From: Hymenopellis radicata
Lineage: Eukaryota > Basidiomycota > Agaricomycetes > Agaricales > Physalacriaceae
Length of the DNA stretch: 64,000 bases
Assembly (NCBI GenBank): GCA_015501595.1
Contig: JADNRX010000121.1
Span: 62,001 to 126,000, forward strand
Direction: 5' to 3'
Each line of letters starts with the position of its first letter. Position 1 is the first letter of the stretch. Below the pieces are notes generated by a model. The model was not told the DNA's origin. It was given only the letters and a program-made list of their open reading frames with translations, and ran no database searches. Of the stretch, positions 49,202-62,796 are shown piece after piece. The translations under genes were made by a program, and so were the position numbers.

Positions 49202-49249
49202 AACCACTGTATGGTAAAGAAATTAAGTAGCGTGTAGGATAGTAAATTA

Positions 49250-51143
49250 TTATAAACCTGTATATGTAATCGGCGGATACAGAGAGTGAATTTTAACCAT
49301 TTGGTGACCTTAAAAGGCCGTAAGAGACGCGGTAGAAGGGTAAAAATAGTGCTCACCAATGAATGGGCAGAGCTGGCCAAGAACTGACATAGCATCGGTC
49401 ACCTAATGTATCGGGCAGTAAACATAAGGAAATGTGATTTCTAGTTAGCGCGTTACGGTACCTGTCTCAGCGCGTTCACCAGCGAGTCGGGACCACCGTT
49501 CTCGCTTGAGGCCGTTAAAATCCCTCGGATGAGGATTTGTGAAACGGGTAACAGCAATGTCTGAAATGCCCGAGTCAGCCAACAATGCTCACGACCGCCA
49601 ATGCCGCCCGTAAACCACTCACCCCAACTAGCGGGTCCACAAACTGCCAGTCCATCAAGTCCGGAATCCTGTGGATCTCAGCCGAAACGGACAGAGCAGC
49701 CACCAAGCACTTTTGCACAGACATGATGTCCGAGATGTTGCCATAGAGCCGTATGACAGCAACTTGGGCTAGCGTGTATGTAACGAAGTGTTGGCGCTTG
49801 GAATCCAGCGACGCCACGCCTGCGTAATCTAGTGGGTGCATCGCCCGCAAGAAATCGAACAAGGCACGATCAAGGTCCTGGAATGCATCTGTTGATGAGA
49901 TTTGCGGGGTATCTAAGTTACAAGTAACATTATGGTTAGTTGATTTACATGACACAAGTTTCGGCCAAATCACTTACTTGCGCGCGTGGACATTGTAGTT
50001 GCCCGGTCGTAGAGAGACGCGGCTTTTGCCAACCGAGATAAGCGAGCGTGTATAGCGACAGTTTCGTTGAGACTATTCAAAGAGCCCGGGGAGAAGGAGT
50101 CGATTTGTATAGCAAACTCCGGGATTGTAGGAGGCCATTGCAGTGCCACGCCCCACGTTTTGTGTAGGACAAATAAGGTGGTGAGGGCATTAGCTCGTTC
50201 TGTTTGCATCATTTCGTCCCATGAAGGGGAGAGCTGGGCGAAGGACGTAACACCAGTAGCCGAGGTCTCATACAAGCTGCTGCCGATTCCGAGAGACACG
50301 GCCGCGTTAATACGATCCATAGCCTCAATCAAACGGCCTTGTATGAGGAAGTAGTGCGCAAGGAGAACCTCTGCCTGCATGTGAGACAAGATGTATTCAG
50401 GCTGAGATGGCGCGATGCTGGCTTGGATAGTTTTCGCTAAGAGAGCGGGCTCGTGCGCTTGGGATACCTCTGGATTGGAAAGGCGCAGTCCGAGAAGAAA
50501 GACGGCGCGAAAAAGGAACGGAGAGTAGGTCGGATGAGGAGGAATACGGAGAATCGAGTTATGTGGAAGAGCATATAGTGCCTCGGTCAGGCGACTTCGG
50601 TTGAGAAACACACCGAGCTGGGACGCGTGTTGGAAGCTGTACGTTGTGTTCAGGTATAGAAACAGGGATACTGAAGAAGAGGAAAACGTACAAGACATGT
50701 AAAACCTCAGGTAGTACGATATCAGGCGTGCCTCTGCGACTGGGATTTCGGATAGCCGAGGACGGATGAGGACTGCCAGAACGATATAGCCCAGCGTGTG
50801 CGGATCTTTCGTGTTTGGGTCGTGACTCTAGCTCTCTTATCCGTGCTTGTAGGACTTCAATATCCTGTTCAAGCATTTCTGAGCGCGTTAGGCCATCGTC
50901 AAGGACGTATTCACAATCCTCATCGTGACCAGCTGCTGAGCAGCGTCCGCATACTGGCAGACCACCGTCGCATTTCTTTGGATGGTAAGAGGAAGAGTGG
51001 CAAGATGAAGAGATGTAACATACCACTTTACGCCGTCTGCATTCACCACATGCCTTTCCACGGATGCTATTGAAATTTGGATCCGGAGAAGGCGAGTACC
51101 AGTTGAAGGAGGATGAAGACGCGATCGAGTCTGTGGGGAACAT
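49250..51143 (-). CDS. Zn2Cys6 transcription factor, second
   Basis: Zinc cluster regulator. Start MFPTDSIASSSSFNWYSPSP. The cluster CGECRRRKV / KCDGGLPVCGRCSAAGHDEDC is joined across an intron (donor GTATGT) and has standard C-x2-C-x6-C-x6-C-x2-C-x8-C spacing. A short coiled coil (MLEQDIEVLQARIRELESR) follows, then the regulatory domain: FLFRAVFLLGLRLSNPE, LSHMQAEVLLAHYFLIQGRL, EAMDRINAAVSLGIGSSLYE, SWDEMMQTERANALTTLFVL and AEIHRIPDLMDWQFVDPLVG. The C-terminal exons read TLLLPVSQILIRGIL / VTDAMSVLGQLCPFI before a stop near 49250; these ends are tentative. Such regulators often control adjacent pathway genes, but no clear cluster is present here. Confidence 0.85.
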
Positions 51144-51620
51144 TGGTCCTCACCAGGCACTTGTCGGAAAAGAGGGAGGGAAAAAGATAGAGGCAGGGAT
51201 GCAATGGACGTTTATGTATGAACTCTGACGAATACGGGTGCCGGCCGTTGCCCCCAGTGAATGTCCGTTTGGACAATGTTTTACTATGCATCGCCTGTCT
51301 TGGCCGAGGAAAGCGCGATTCGCCATCATCAGGCGAGGTAGCATCGTGTTTCCGAGGGTTGTAAGCAGGTTGCATAGGGTCAAAACGCACGTAAATCCAG
51401 CGCTCGGACGCGCCCAAGATCTGCCCGACGGACTGGTGTATATTAAGCTTGTTCCAGACTTGTTCAGTATCTCAGTTGCCAGAGTAGAGTAGAAGTTGCC
51501 GATAAAGGATAATTGTGCTCGTAGTCCACCCATTCTCTGAATCTGTCTGATGATGATCAGCATCTGATGGGGGTCCACTTTGTCGATGATGACTGACTTG
51601 ACTGACTACATTTAGTCCCA

Positions 51621-51626
51621 TATAAA
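51621..51626 (+). promoter_or_regulatory. TATA box
   Basis: TATAAA in CATATAAAGCC, 35 nt before ATG 51662. This is the same spacing as at the first secreted-protein gene, so the 5' UTR should be very short. Confidence 0.5.
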
Positions 51627-51661
51627 GCCAGCAGTAATCGCAATCGTCGTGTCTACATACC

Positions 51662-52867
51662 ATGGCCACCACTCTGCCCCCAACGCCTCCCTCGCCAGGT
51701 GTCGGCACCCGCAGAAAAGGTCCTAAAAACCTTCCTCGTCTCCCACTTTCAGCTTTCTCGCCGCCCAACTCCGGTACGTTTCCTTTGACTTGAGATGAGG
51801 CGCTTTGATTGAGGGGCATACAGGAACGGGAGAAAAATTCCCATTGCCGCCCAGCCCCAGCACGGTTCATCCTGAAGGCGTCATCGATGGGTCGGTGTCC
51901 TTGCTCGACGGAGATCTGGCAATGACAAGGTGGAAGATGGAAGCAGGATCAGTTCTAGGCGGCCGGATAGGTGGAGTCGTCGTGACCCTTGCAAATGCCG
52001 ATGTCGCTGCACAGTAAACTGCTTTTTCTTCTTGTCATGACCATCGCAGACTGAATTTCATGTCAGGCTGCAAGCATCGACGCCTGTCCTACGCGTTGTT
52101 GTTCCATTCAGCTTGGACAGCCTCGACCACCAAGCGCCAGTCAACTCTGCCGCTCTAACAACGTCCTTCACTAAGGTAACGGCAAACAGTGTCGCTAGTC
52201 TTCGCTGGGCCTTGCAGCAGGGATGTCCCGTCGAAATCGCAGTCACTGTGCCCTTCACCGACGATCTGTTCGAGAGCTTCGAGGATCTCCTGTCCAAAGC
52301 GCTTACGGACTTGGATAGTGTTCCTCCCATCATCCTCTGTATGTTCTTTCGCGATATCAATCTTTCTTGATCATTGACCTTGTGGTAGCGAACCTTCTCC
52401 CACCTGCAGATGATCTGTCGCTTCCCATCGTCAAACTGATGAACCATCCGACGTATAGGGCGTTCCAAGGGCGGACGGCGGCATTGTCCCTTATTCCTCA
52501 GTTGTTCATCAAGTTCCTACCCCCGACATGGGAGCAACAGATCCCCGAGACGCCCTCCATTCTTTCTCCGGCTCACCATCGGAGAGCAGGGAAAAGAAGG
52601 AATGGAAACGCAGGATCAAGATGTATCGTGAGTGTGTACTCCGTTCCATGGAACATATTTTCATCGTCAACAGTTGGTCCTGTCATGGAGGCATTTGGAT
52701 ACGAACGTATAATCTTTGGATCTTCGGCTGCTGGGTCTGGAAGGGGAATGTGTGGAGCAGGTGAATGGTATGAAATTGCGAGAGAATCATTGGCCGAGCT
52801 CGCGGTAGAGCAGGATGCTATTAACGCGGTCTTTTGCAATACCGCGAAACGCGTTTATACTCTATAA
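51662..52867 (+). CDS. amidohydrolase-like (TIM-barrel) protein, tentative
   Basis: Start MATTLPPTPPSPGVGTRRKG. Introns are seen after NSG (donor GTACGT) and after AAQ, among others. Middle: VEIAVTVPFTDDLFESFEDL and AANLLPPADDLSLPIVKLMN-like segments. C-terminal: GPVMEAFGYERIIFGSSAA, WYEIARESLAELAVEQDAIN, AVFCNTAKRVYTL, which is how many amidohydrolase-related barrels end (strand, then N-x-x-R-x-Y-like helix). The metal-binding histidines could not be located by eye, so the enzyme call is weak. The frame slips by -1 at about 52551-52562, between QQIPETPS and SFSGSPSESREKKEW; one missing base would restore it. The gene is closely followed by the next one (128 bp). Confidence 0.6.
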
Positions 52868-52995
52868 CTGTAGAGATCTTGGGCCGCCACTTTGATATTC
52901 AAATGAAATATTTATGTTTACTATGGAGATCTAAGTCCAAACAACGCGTGGGTCACGCGTGATCGAGCTTCTTGCCTCTTCACAGCCATCATTGC

Positions 52996-55526
52996 ATGGG
53001 CCGTCTCAATCTCACCGATGTTAGAGGTGGAAACGGTGATGATTCATCGTAAGTTGCCTCAGTCTATACTTACATCCCTCTTTCAACTTTGTACAGAAGC
53101 AGCAGGGAATCCTCCCCGCGCCCGCTCGTGAGCAACTACTTTCCCTCTTGCAGCTTCTCGGCTCATCGTCTCCATAGGCCCAGCGACGGCTTCCAAGCCC
53201 CAACTTTGACGATGACGCCGACGTTGAGGTCCCCCCCATCGCCGACGACGACACGCCTCCCCCAGAAACACGGCCACTCATCAGGGAACCAATGGCCTTT
53301 ACCCAGACTGTGACAGCCCCTCCGAATGTCGACACTTACAAAGCCCAACCTGCGACTCAGTTAGAAAAGAACATCTCTCTTCCAGGCCAGAAGGTTACCG
53401 TTCCAAAGAAGAAGAAAGAAACTAGGAGCAAGAAAACAAAGCATTCGAGCAACTTTCCTAACCAGGTTGGCCGATTCAGACTGCAGTCGTATGACCCAAC
53501 ATCGGGACCCAGCACTCCTCCCATCCAGAGCGGGACCGGTCCGTATTCATCAATGTACCGAGCTACCACTGCCCCGTTTAATCCCCAGGAGCCTGTAGCA
53601 CCCGCCTACCCTACCATGCCGCCTGCACCTCCCAAGAAGACAAGAGGCAAGTCAGCGTCCAAGAGTCCACATCCTTTTACGCAGTTCAGCGTAACCAACC
53701 CTCCATCTCCGCCGCAGCCACCCCCCTCATCTGCAGCATTTCGATCTTCTGGTGATCCTATGTATCCTCCGATACCAGCTCCTGCTGGCCACCATTACAG
53801 ACGGGATTATGACAAGGACCCGTTCGGTATCGGCCAAGTTACCCACGGTCGGCGGGACTCTGACGCTACCATGTCCTCATCACACTCGCCTTCGTCCTCA
53901 AATCGTCAGCCAGTGGGTGGGTCTTGTAGATTGCGTTTACAGTGACATTCGCTGAATTATCCGCGTGTCTAGACCAGAAGCCTCGCGTTCCGTCTCGGAT
54001 GGTCACGATTTTGATTATTGATATACGTAGTGGCCAGCAAGATCATCAGCTTGCAGAGATTAAGATTCCTCTCAAGCCTGCTGACAATCCAGATGATGGC
54101 TTTTGGGCGGACGCGAAAGAACTTGTACGTCAATTGTACTCCTCGTGACTTTAGGCCTGACATGCAATGCAGTGTAGCAAGCTTCAAGAGGGACCTTCAC
54201 GCATAGATGGTAGGGTTTACCCGTAGTTTCATCCTCGTTTGACCTGTTTCCTAGGGCCCGCCAAAGTTTACACGATGCGAGGACGATATCGGCAATTCTT
54301 TCTCAGAGTTTCAGAGGACAACAAGGACGAGACCATGCCGGCCAATTTAAGCATAACGCCAGACAGAACAATAGAAGTAGTCGTTGAAGTGGTATGAAAT
54401 TACTATCACCATTACAAGAAAGGTCTATTGATTGTTTGGCAGGGCCAACGACCAGGGGAAATACCAGGACCTCCCCGGATTCCTGAAGAGCTAAGGTCCT
54501 TTTCACCACCACCGGACGACATGATGGACCCTCGACACGGCCGATACTCGAATCATATGTCCGATCCCAATCTCGATTATAACAAAAAGCGACGGCACTC
54601 ACCTACCGGTGATTACCATTATGAGCCACCACCGCCCCATGCTAGCGGTAGCAGGCCGTATCCTGCTAGTCAAGTCGCATTTAGTCCTACATATCCGCCC
54701 AATGCATCCCCGTATTCTCACCCCCTCCTTTTGGACCGAACAGTTATCATCCCGCAGTGGCTTTAACTAGTCCGCCTCCCCCGCCGAAGAAGATTCGTGG
54801 ATATGAGCCTGAGCCGCTAAGAACCACGGAGCCACCGACTTCCCCGGGTCATGAGCTGCCGAAACAGACATTACCCATAATCGGGCCTCTGGCAGACTTC
54901 CGGGCGCGCCAACGCGATCCTCTGCAGATGTCTCCCGAACCTGAGGATGAGCCGGAGGTGGTTTATAAGAAGATTATAAAGAGGGTGGATCGGCTGATAC
55001 AGAAGGAGATTGGCTGGCCCGAGTGGTTCAAGCACCGTGGGCAGCCTCAGTGTGTTCCGGTCGTCCTTGTATTGTATCGGTTTGCTCAGTACCTCTTCGA
55101 CTTGTATGAAGGGAAACGCGTGCCTTTCACCTCGCCAACCGTGGATCATACCATTACGCGGGTGTGTGTTGCTCGTATCTTTGCTCATTAAAGAGCTCAC
55201 GACGCAAGTAGGGTTATATTCTTGCTGCACTGCTGATGAACGAGGACGAAGAGCCAGCAAAGTTTGCGGCCGATTGTTCGGAAACGCTCGACTTGCTGGC
55301 TTTGTATGGCCCGGAGGGTAAACGTCTGCAAGACGAGCGCGTGAAAGATATGATGGAAGACAAATCACCGCCCGCATACAACGCGAAGCCCGTTAAGCGA
55401 TTTCTGCGGTTGTTGAGGGAGATCGATGAGGAATGGACGAAAGCGCATTCGGATGACAAAGAGGGAAGTGGGGAATCTGCATCGAGCCCGGATGTGGTTA
55501 TGACGGAGCATACACCAACACCATGA
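52996..55526 (+). CDS. proline-rich protein of unknown function
   Basis: Not recognised. Three small first exons (MGRLNLTDVRGGNGDDSS / SSRESSPRPL / AQRRLPSPNFDDDADVEVPP; introns with donors GTAAGT and GTGAGC) lead to a lysine patch (VPKKKKETRSKKTK) and a structured strand region: VTILIIDIRSGQQDHQLAEI, AKVYTMRGRYRQFFLRVSED. A Pro/Tyr-rich segment follows, then a helical C-domain: VVYKKIIKRVDRLIQKEIGW, LVLYRFAQYLFDLYEGKRVP, HILAALLMNEDEEPAKFAAD, KPVKRFLRLLREIDEEWTKA. In the C run at 54721-54725 the frame slips by -1 between PYSHP and FGPNSYHPAVAL. Alternation of ordered and disordered parts suggests a nuclear regulator, but that is inference. Confidence 0.7.
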
Positions 55527-55798
55527 TATGGACATTTCGTGGAGGGTTGGACCATGGACATGAACACTGAATGTAAATTTCGCATTTGAATCTTCAAGGA
55601 AATCAGTTCTAGACCGTAGCTTTGGTGAAGCTTATTACGATGCGCTTGTAATCTGATTGCCCAAAAGTACCTCAAGCACGGATTCCGGCCGCCAAAAATC
55701 ACTGAACAATTCCCTCGTTAGAATTGGGCCAATTGTAATTGTTTGCCTTCGTAAACGAAGAACGAAGACAGAAACAAGTACCATCATGCGTGCTCGTG

Positions 55799-58700
55799 TT
55801 ACTTGGCCATAGCGTACAGGGCTGCTTTGTCCGCTGATTCCTCGACGAGGGCGCGTAGGTAGCCATTGGGATTACGAAGAAGATTCCTAGGAGTGTCATA
55901 TTCAACCTGACAGAGGTGAGAGTTAGTATCTTCAGATGAGGGAAAAGACGAGTCGCACAATGTTTCCAGTATCCAGGACCAACTATTCAACGAAGTTGAG
56001 TTCTTGCACGCGCACGAAATGATGCGGGAGGCGTACAATTTTGTCAAAATCCATCACGGTTTGCAGTCTGTGCGCGATCGTTAACAGCGTCACGTCGGGT
56101 TTGAGCGCAGTCCGCAAGGACGACTGAATTATGGCGTCGGTCTTGTAGTCTGTCCGAGTATATGCATTAGACCTTGGCCCTTGGAGAGACGAGGAATTTC
56201 ACCTATCGCAGATGTCGCTGACGAAGAGATCAAAGACGGTAAACACGTCCGACATAGTCGCACTCACCTTCATCAAGAATTAGGAGCTTGCTGTCCCGGA
56301 CAAGTGCGCGCGCCAGCGCAATCACCTGTCTTTGACCGACCGACAAGTTCCCGCCCCCGCTCGCGATAGGGCTGTCCAATGTGAGTTTCACCTGATCCGT
56401 GTCCTCCTGCAGGGAGAAGAGCCCGGAAGCGCGTAAAGCATCGTTCAAGGTGGCGTCGTCGTGGCTTTGGAAAGGATCCAAGTTTTCCCGCAAAGTTCCG
56501 CTGAGCAACTCTGGCTATAGATAGGATAAGTTCTCATCAATGACACGTCGAATTCAGTATACTCACAACTTGCGGGATGATGGTGATCTTTGAACGCAGG
56601 ATATCCAAGTTTACAGTGTCCGTTGGGATGCCGTCGAAAATGACTTCGCCTTCGGTGTATATACATCGCAGAAGAGACAAGGCCAGAGAGCTCTGCACGG
56701 TCATGAGTAGCGAAAGAGGATTAACCACATGACAATACCTTTCCCGAGCCAGTTCGTCCAACTACAAGCTGTTTAGTCTCATCAAAGGCAAGGGGATTGT
56801 AGAGTACTGACCGATACCAATACGTTCGCCCGTGTTAATACTAAATGTAACATTCTCCAAAACGTTTGGTCCATCTGGAGAATAACGCGCAGACAAGTCT
56901 TTGACGGTTAGCTGTCCACTGGCAGGCCAATAAGCGGGAGGAACACCACTGGGAGTTGGTTTCTTCTCTTGCTCAATCGTCAGATAGCTCTGAATTCGCT
57001 CGAGACTGCCAATGTGATCAGTCGGGCATCTCGGAGGTGCGATGACGCGGTCACCTGTTGCCTAAGACACAATGTCAAAACTCGATCGTTAACTGGCGAA
57101 GACGGATGAATCACCTTGAACTTCAAAATGATTGAAGTATCGTACCCACAGGAATATCAATTTCGTGAAGCCTACTGCCATGTTGAGAGAGAACCCGACG
57201 TTGGATGCCGACAGCTCATGGAAATAGACTAGATATATGGCAAGGCCAGCAGCAAACATGGACCCGATGGTGTTGATGCGAATGTCAACCCAACGGTTCA
57301 GGTTCCAGAAGCTTCGTGATGTCCGGGTGTACTTATCCTGACGAACAATAGCCTCCCCGATGAATGCCTGCTCTGCGCCGTACGCTCGAATCGACGCTGC
57401 AATCGAGGTTTGCCATTAGACTTGGCACTATGTGTATGCTGAGAGTGCTTACTTAGACCGACCATGGCGGCGCCGAAGCTACGGAACCATCAACTCTTGA
57501 TCTTTTTGTATGGAGAGAACCTACTGCGCGAGGATGGGTGACTTTGCGTTCGACATCTCCCGTTTAATGGGAAGCTGCGCCTTCATGTAGATTTGTCCAA
57601 TCCATACGCCCAACAGCGCAACGAGGAGAGCCGGCAGTAAAAAAACTGGCGACAAGGTAACTACAGCACCGAACTTGATGATCATTGTGAGCGTAACGTT
57701 TGCTAAAGCATCCACAATTACGGATATCGGTCCGTCGACTAACGCTGGTGAGTGGGTGACACTTTGGGTAGGAGACAGATTTCATACGGACCAGCTCTCA
57801 TATCCTGCGTACATCTCGTTATTATACGAGACACGGGGGTAGTATCAAGCCATCTGCAAGGCAAATCGGATACAGGGAAATCGGACTGCTAAAAGTTCGA
57901 CGTACCTTAAAGTCGTCCCCAGAATGGAGACAACGAGCTTGTTGTTGACTATTCTAGATGCTCGTATCACCCCCGTGATGAAGATGATGGATGACATGAC
58001 AGCGAAAATATAAGCTGCCAGTAACATCAAGCCTAACGAAAGTTAACAGAGGCTCAGCAATGCAACATATCCACGAACCGTATATGCCGATGAACCTGAC
58101 AACAATAGTTAGCACAATGAGAGGACATTGAAAGGCTCTGCGCGTACGACAGTGCTGGTACTTCTCTAGCATCACGAGTTTCGTATTGCGAGGCCCAGTA
58201 CCCCAGATACCATGTCTGGACAGTGAAGGTGAGTTGGCGAAGCACGAATGTCCCCACAAATCCTGTATAGAACAAGAAAGGATAACTCCCGCCCAGACCC
58301 GACAAGTAAAGCTTGACTACGGGCCCGGGCAACGGCACGTCAGTGTTGCTCGAAATCACGTCATGACAGGGCTTACCTGCGGGCAATGCAAGTCTGCCTG
58401 TCAATATCTCCTCTGATACAATAAGCTTCCCGCGGGCATTGCTCTTGTCGCTCGGTTGAGCATTGTCTTTTGTGTCGGCGATCGACTCGATGTGTTCATC
58501 ATTCAAGTTTTGGGCTGCTACGCCAACCTTCTCTTCCTGGGCTTGAGCTTCCTTCGCAAGAATATCATCTTCAGCAAGCGCTTTTGAGAGAGAGCCCTGA
58601 TTGGCGATTCGCCCGTCCTTAATCGAGACAACGAAATCGGCAAGAGGCTGAGCCAGAGCGAGGTTGTGGGTCTGCAAGAAAGAATGGGCAGCGTGAAAGA

Positions 58701-61700
58701 GCAGACTGGATCTGAGCTCACCACCATAATGAGCGTTCGACCTTTGACTAAGCGGCCTTTGAAACATTTGTTGATTATCCATTTAGCAGTATGAACACTG
58801 CAAAGGCTTGTAAGCAAGTACCTCATTAGTGAAATGCAGCGTCCTAACTCTAGAGCAGCTAAGACGTCATCAAGCAGGATGATCTCTGCAGAGGAATATA
58901 TTGCTCTAGCGAGAGTTACTCTTGCTTTTTGGCCTCCGCTAAGAGTAAGACCTTTCTCCCCAATCTCTGTCTCGTCTCCATCTTGGAAGAGATTGAGATC
59001 ATGATCGAGGGCGCACTGATAAAGAACATCCTTATAACGCGTGTTGTCGAAGGAAGCCCCGAACAAGATGTTCTCCTGTCAGCAAAAACGTTGAACTTTA
59101 CTCTCAAGGATACGTGCCGTACTGACCTTGACCGTAGCGTTCAATACCCACGATTCCTGGGCTGCATACGCAACACCACCAATCCTTGGTAAATTGGACC
59201 ATGACTCGGAGGTATTGGGCGTATAATGCATTTCACCTGAAAAAAATATCAGCCGTCTGTTGTTCTCAAACACCACTGTACACTACCAAGAAGCGCCATC
59301 AACATCGACGTCTTACCACTACCTGTAGGACCGACGATGAGATTAACAGAGTTCTTCGAGAACACCAATTCCTCGTCTATCTGCAACTGAAAAGCCGGGG
59401 CAGAGCCCTGCGAGGGAGAAGTCTCGCTCCAGGAGAACGTGGCCTGGTTGAATCCAATCAATTCAGAGTTCGCCTGAGCCTCCAAGTCATCGGGTTTGGA
59501 GTACCGATCTAATAGTTCCGTCTTGTGGCGCATCAGTTGTGCGCTTCTCGCGTATTCATTTGACTAACCTCGCGTAGGAATGCCGTCAATCGATCAAGAG
59601 AAACCTTACCCTTTGGTATAGCAGTGAGCATAGACATGAGTCGTTCCAGCTCATACGCAAAGAGGTCGAAGATTGTCATGCTAGAAAACACCTTGGAGGC
59701 GCTCAGCTCCTCTTTCATTACGATTGTCTTCGCGAAATGAATTAGTGCTCCGGAATTCGACTTCTCGTGAAGACCTACACTGCGACAAATGTTAGTACTG
59801 ATGACGAATCGATGAGTCTCGGTAGGCTCACTATGTAAAAAAGGTTGCCATCATGGTCAGCAGAGGAATGAGCATGCTAAGAAATTTGAGCCGCTGGCAA
59901 GGAGTGGAAGGAGACACCGCACTTGAGCGAGCTAGTGATGAGAGTATACAAGCGGCGCTTCTTCATCCAGTGAAGTTCGTCTTCCCGCTTTCCCGCTATA
60001 CGTTGTTCCATTTCACGCTCCCATCCTAAGACCTTCACCATCCGGATAACGTTGACCACTGGATTTCAATGAGAAAGGGCTGAAGACAACTAGATTTGGA
60101 GGTACTTTCGGTCATGGCTTGGACTCGCCCATCGGTGCGCTTCATAGTTTCTTTCTCAATACCACCGAATAGTTTTGCGAGGAACCCAGGCAATGGCATC
60201 ATGACAATGATAACCACAACTCCCACCAACGCGCTGCATAAGTATTAAGATTAATGGTTGAAGGTATGAGGCGCGTAAGAACGCACCTCCACCCAAGTAC
60301 GTTGTATAGAAAGACCAGTGAGAGCAGAATGGCCAATGGCGTATAGATCACCAAGGTCGAAAACTGGCGTAGGCCAGCATCCGAAATGTTGCTGATGTCG
60401 CCGGTAACCAGATTATTGATTTTCCCGGTTGTATTATTACCGCCAGCCTTCTTCTTGTCCGGCGGATTGTGAACCTCGGCTTTCACTCTCATGCGCAGAG
60501 CGTGCTCGAAAACAAGCTGTGTTATAATAGACTCTTGGCGTACACCGATCCTCGTCTGTGTAGATGACGTTGACACTAGCGTACCTGGATTAATTGGAGA
60601 CTCACAGCAATGAACAGAAACCAGCCGTGCGAGACATCCGCAATCAAAGGACCAGCTACCAGCCAGACGATCCACACCCACGGTCGATACACAGCGCCTT
60701 CGCCTTCTGTTTCGATGTAACTGGAACACTCCGTTAGAGCAAATATTACTGGCTAAGACCATCTCTCACCGAAGCAACCTATTGATACCCACAGGCGCAG
60801 CAAAATTCGCGCATAATTGGACAAACAAGCCGCTGACTAGAGCTGGAAGCTCACGTGCAGCCACGCGAAGCAGACCAAAGAACATGTGTCGACTTTTCGC
60901 GCCCGAGAAAGGATCGAGGTGCTAGATACATGTCAGAAAGAGTGCATCTGACTAACGATACTGAAGGAACCTTGAATGACACGCGTTTCAAATAGGCCGC
61001 GCCATTAGTATCTGGGAGAGGCGGTAACGCATCCGCAGCGAGGTGACTGACGCGATATGCAGTAGCGACAACTTTGTCCATCCAAATGAACAGAACCAAT
61101 GAGATCCACGAAGCTGTCTGTTCTGGACTTGGAGTGCTTGAAGGGTTCTCCGGGTCTGCAGGAACATACTCGCGAGGGCTGACGAGTGGAATGATTACCG
61201 CTGTCATCAGCAGAAGCGCCACTTTCATCCATAGAAGCCAGCCTTCGGACTCGTCTCGAGGAAATGAGTTGAACGTTGCCAATGGTGCGATGTCGCGGTA
61301 CGACATGACACCTGCAGTCACAAGTAGGAGAAAATTCAGGTGATTTTTAGCAACGGCACGATGGTCGCGTTGAGCGCTGAGGGTCGCGACGGCGAGTGCA
61401 GTATCATAGAGCTTGAGTAGAGGTAAGGTCGGGCTGGAAGATAATGAGTTCGGGAAACGCACATATGTTACACACATGCAGATACTCAAGGTACGATGGG
61501 AGCTCAAGCGACTTAGGCCGGCCGCCTCACCCGGTTTCAAGACCAAAGTCGCGATAGAGCATCCCAGAAGCGCGATACATCCAGCAAGTCGCAGGAGACG
61601 AAAGAAGAATATGCTGTGGCCTGCAGACGGAGCGATGCCCGAGAGTTCTGGATGCGCTCTATTCTCGATATCCTCTGGCCCTTTGCGGGCAAATCGGGAC

Positions 61701-61913
61701 ATTAAAACACAGAGAACGAGTCCTGTGACCGATAATGCCACGCCATACATCGGGAAGGCGAGCGTGTCGAGAAAGATACTGTGGGCACATGATGATTCGA
61801 ATTTCGGTGTACACGACTGGATGGAAGACCAACCTCTCATGGAAGCGAGTCAAGACGAAGTCGACAGCTTTGATACGGTCTTGAGCTGACGAGGCTCGGA
61901 AGACATAGTCCAT
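55799..61913 (-). CDS. ABC transporter, ABCC/MRP subfamily, full length with TMD0
   Basis: ATP-driven exporter or vacuolar pump; ABCC members carry glutathione conjugates, metals complexed with glutathione, bile acids or pigments. Start [13 protein letters not shown]-terminal extra membrane domain ([36 protein letters not shown]), then TMD1, NBD1 (Walker [19 protein letters not shown]; signature [17 protein letters not shown]; Walker B IILLDDVL), a linker, TMD2, NBD2 ([33 protein letters not shown], signature [23 protein letters not shown] / [19 protein letters not shown]), ending [21 protein letters not shown]1 ends its Walker B with DD where a typical NBD has DE, as in many ABCC proteins. 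The D-loop sits on a 15-nt exon (56203-56217). About 25 or more exons. No slips seen. Substrate unknown. Confidence 0.92.
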
Positions 61914-62796
61914 CCTAGCAATGACAGGTTTGAAATGGGATCTGGAGCGACTCGACTGTATATATCATGAATTCCCCCATCATTGATTGCAGTACATGTG
62001 TGACTATGATGCAGGTACAACGCGATAAGCTGCTATTTATGTCGCGTTCTGCGAAATGGTTAGACTTGTTATTAGACTCGAAGACTGGACTTTACGGTTG
62101 TTCAGACATTCCTAGAGTCGATAAGTTGGTTGTGGCGTACGCGTTAAAAACGACCAATATGCCACCAGCTCGTCCATTGTCAGTGAGATAAGCAGTGCTT
62201 ATTAAATTTAAAGCAGTCGGTGCCACGTCGTTGAGCGAATGAATTCAGGCGACCCCGGTCGGCACCGCGTTTGGCGGTTAGACCAGGGTTACATTGATCC
62301 GCTGACGCCTCTCTTAGGAACTCGATGGTCTGCTGTTTACAAGCTGTTTATCTGAGAATCTCCGCAAGCACCGCTGTGTACTTTTGTATCTAACTAAACA
62401 CTACTGACGGAAAAAGTAGGACTGGCGCGGACGAAATGACTTAACGGTGCATCTCGGTCACAGAAATTCAATGTATAGCATAAAAGCAGGAAGGCTCTTG
62501 TGGGCAGGCTTGGGCATTTACGGTGTTGAACTATGGATGCTTTCATATATTTCATTACTCTATACCTCAAGCAGTTCAATTCAGTTTGTCATGACTGATG
62601 AGGCGCAAGCGCCAAATCTGACGTGTACCGAAACGGGATCTTCGTGCCGCTCAGCTTCCGCCATCATTCTGTCGAGTTCACAAACGCTGCCTCCATGCGA
62701 TAACAGCCGCTCTTTGCACGGTTAACGTCGAATACCAGCATAGATTCATTGACGAGACATCTCCCAACGCCGACATCCGTTTAGCAGTTAGTGCCT
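61914..62796. promoter_or_regulatory. divergent promoter region, ABCC transporter / P5B ATPase
   Basis: 883 bp between start codons of two divergent transport ATPases. It is relatively A/T-rich around 62.0-62.4 kb. Short frames without domains. I found no clear TATA box and no repeat; shared regulation is possible. Confidence 0.45.
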
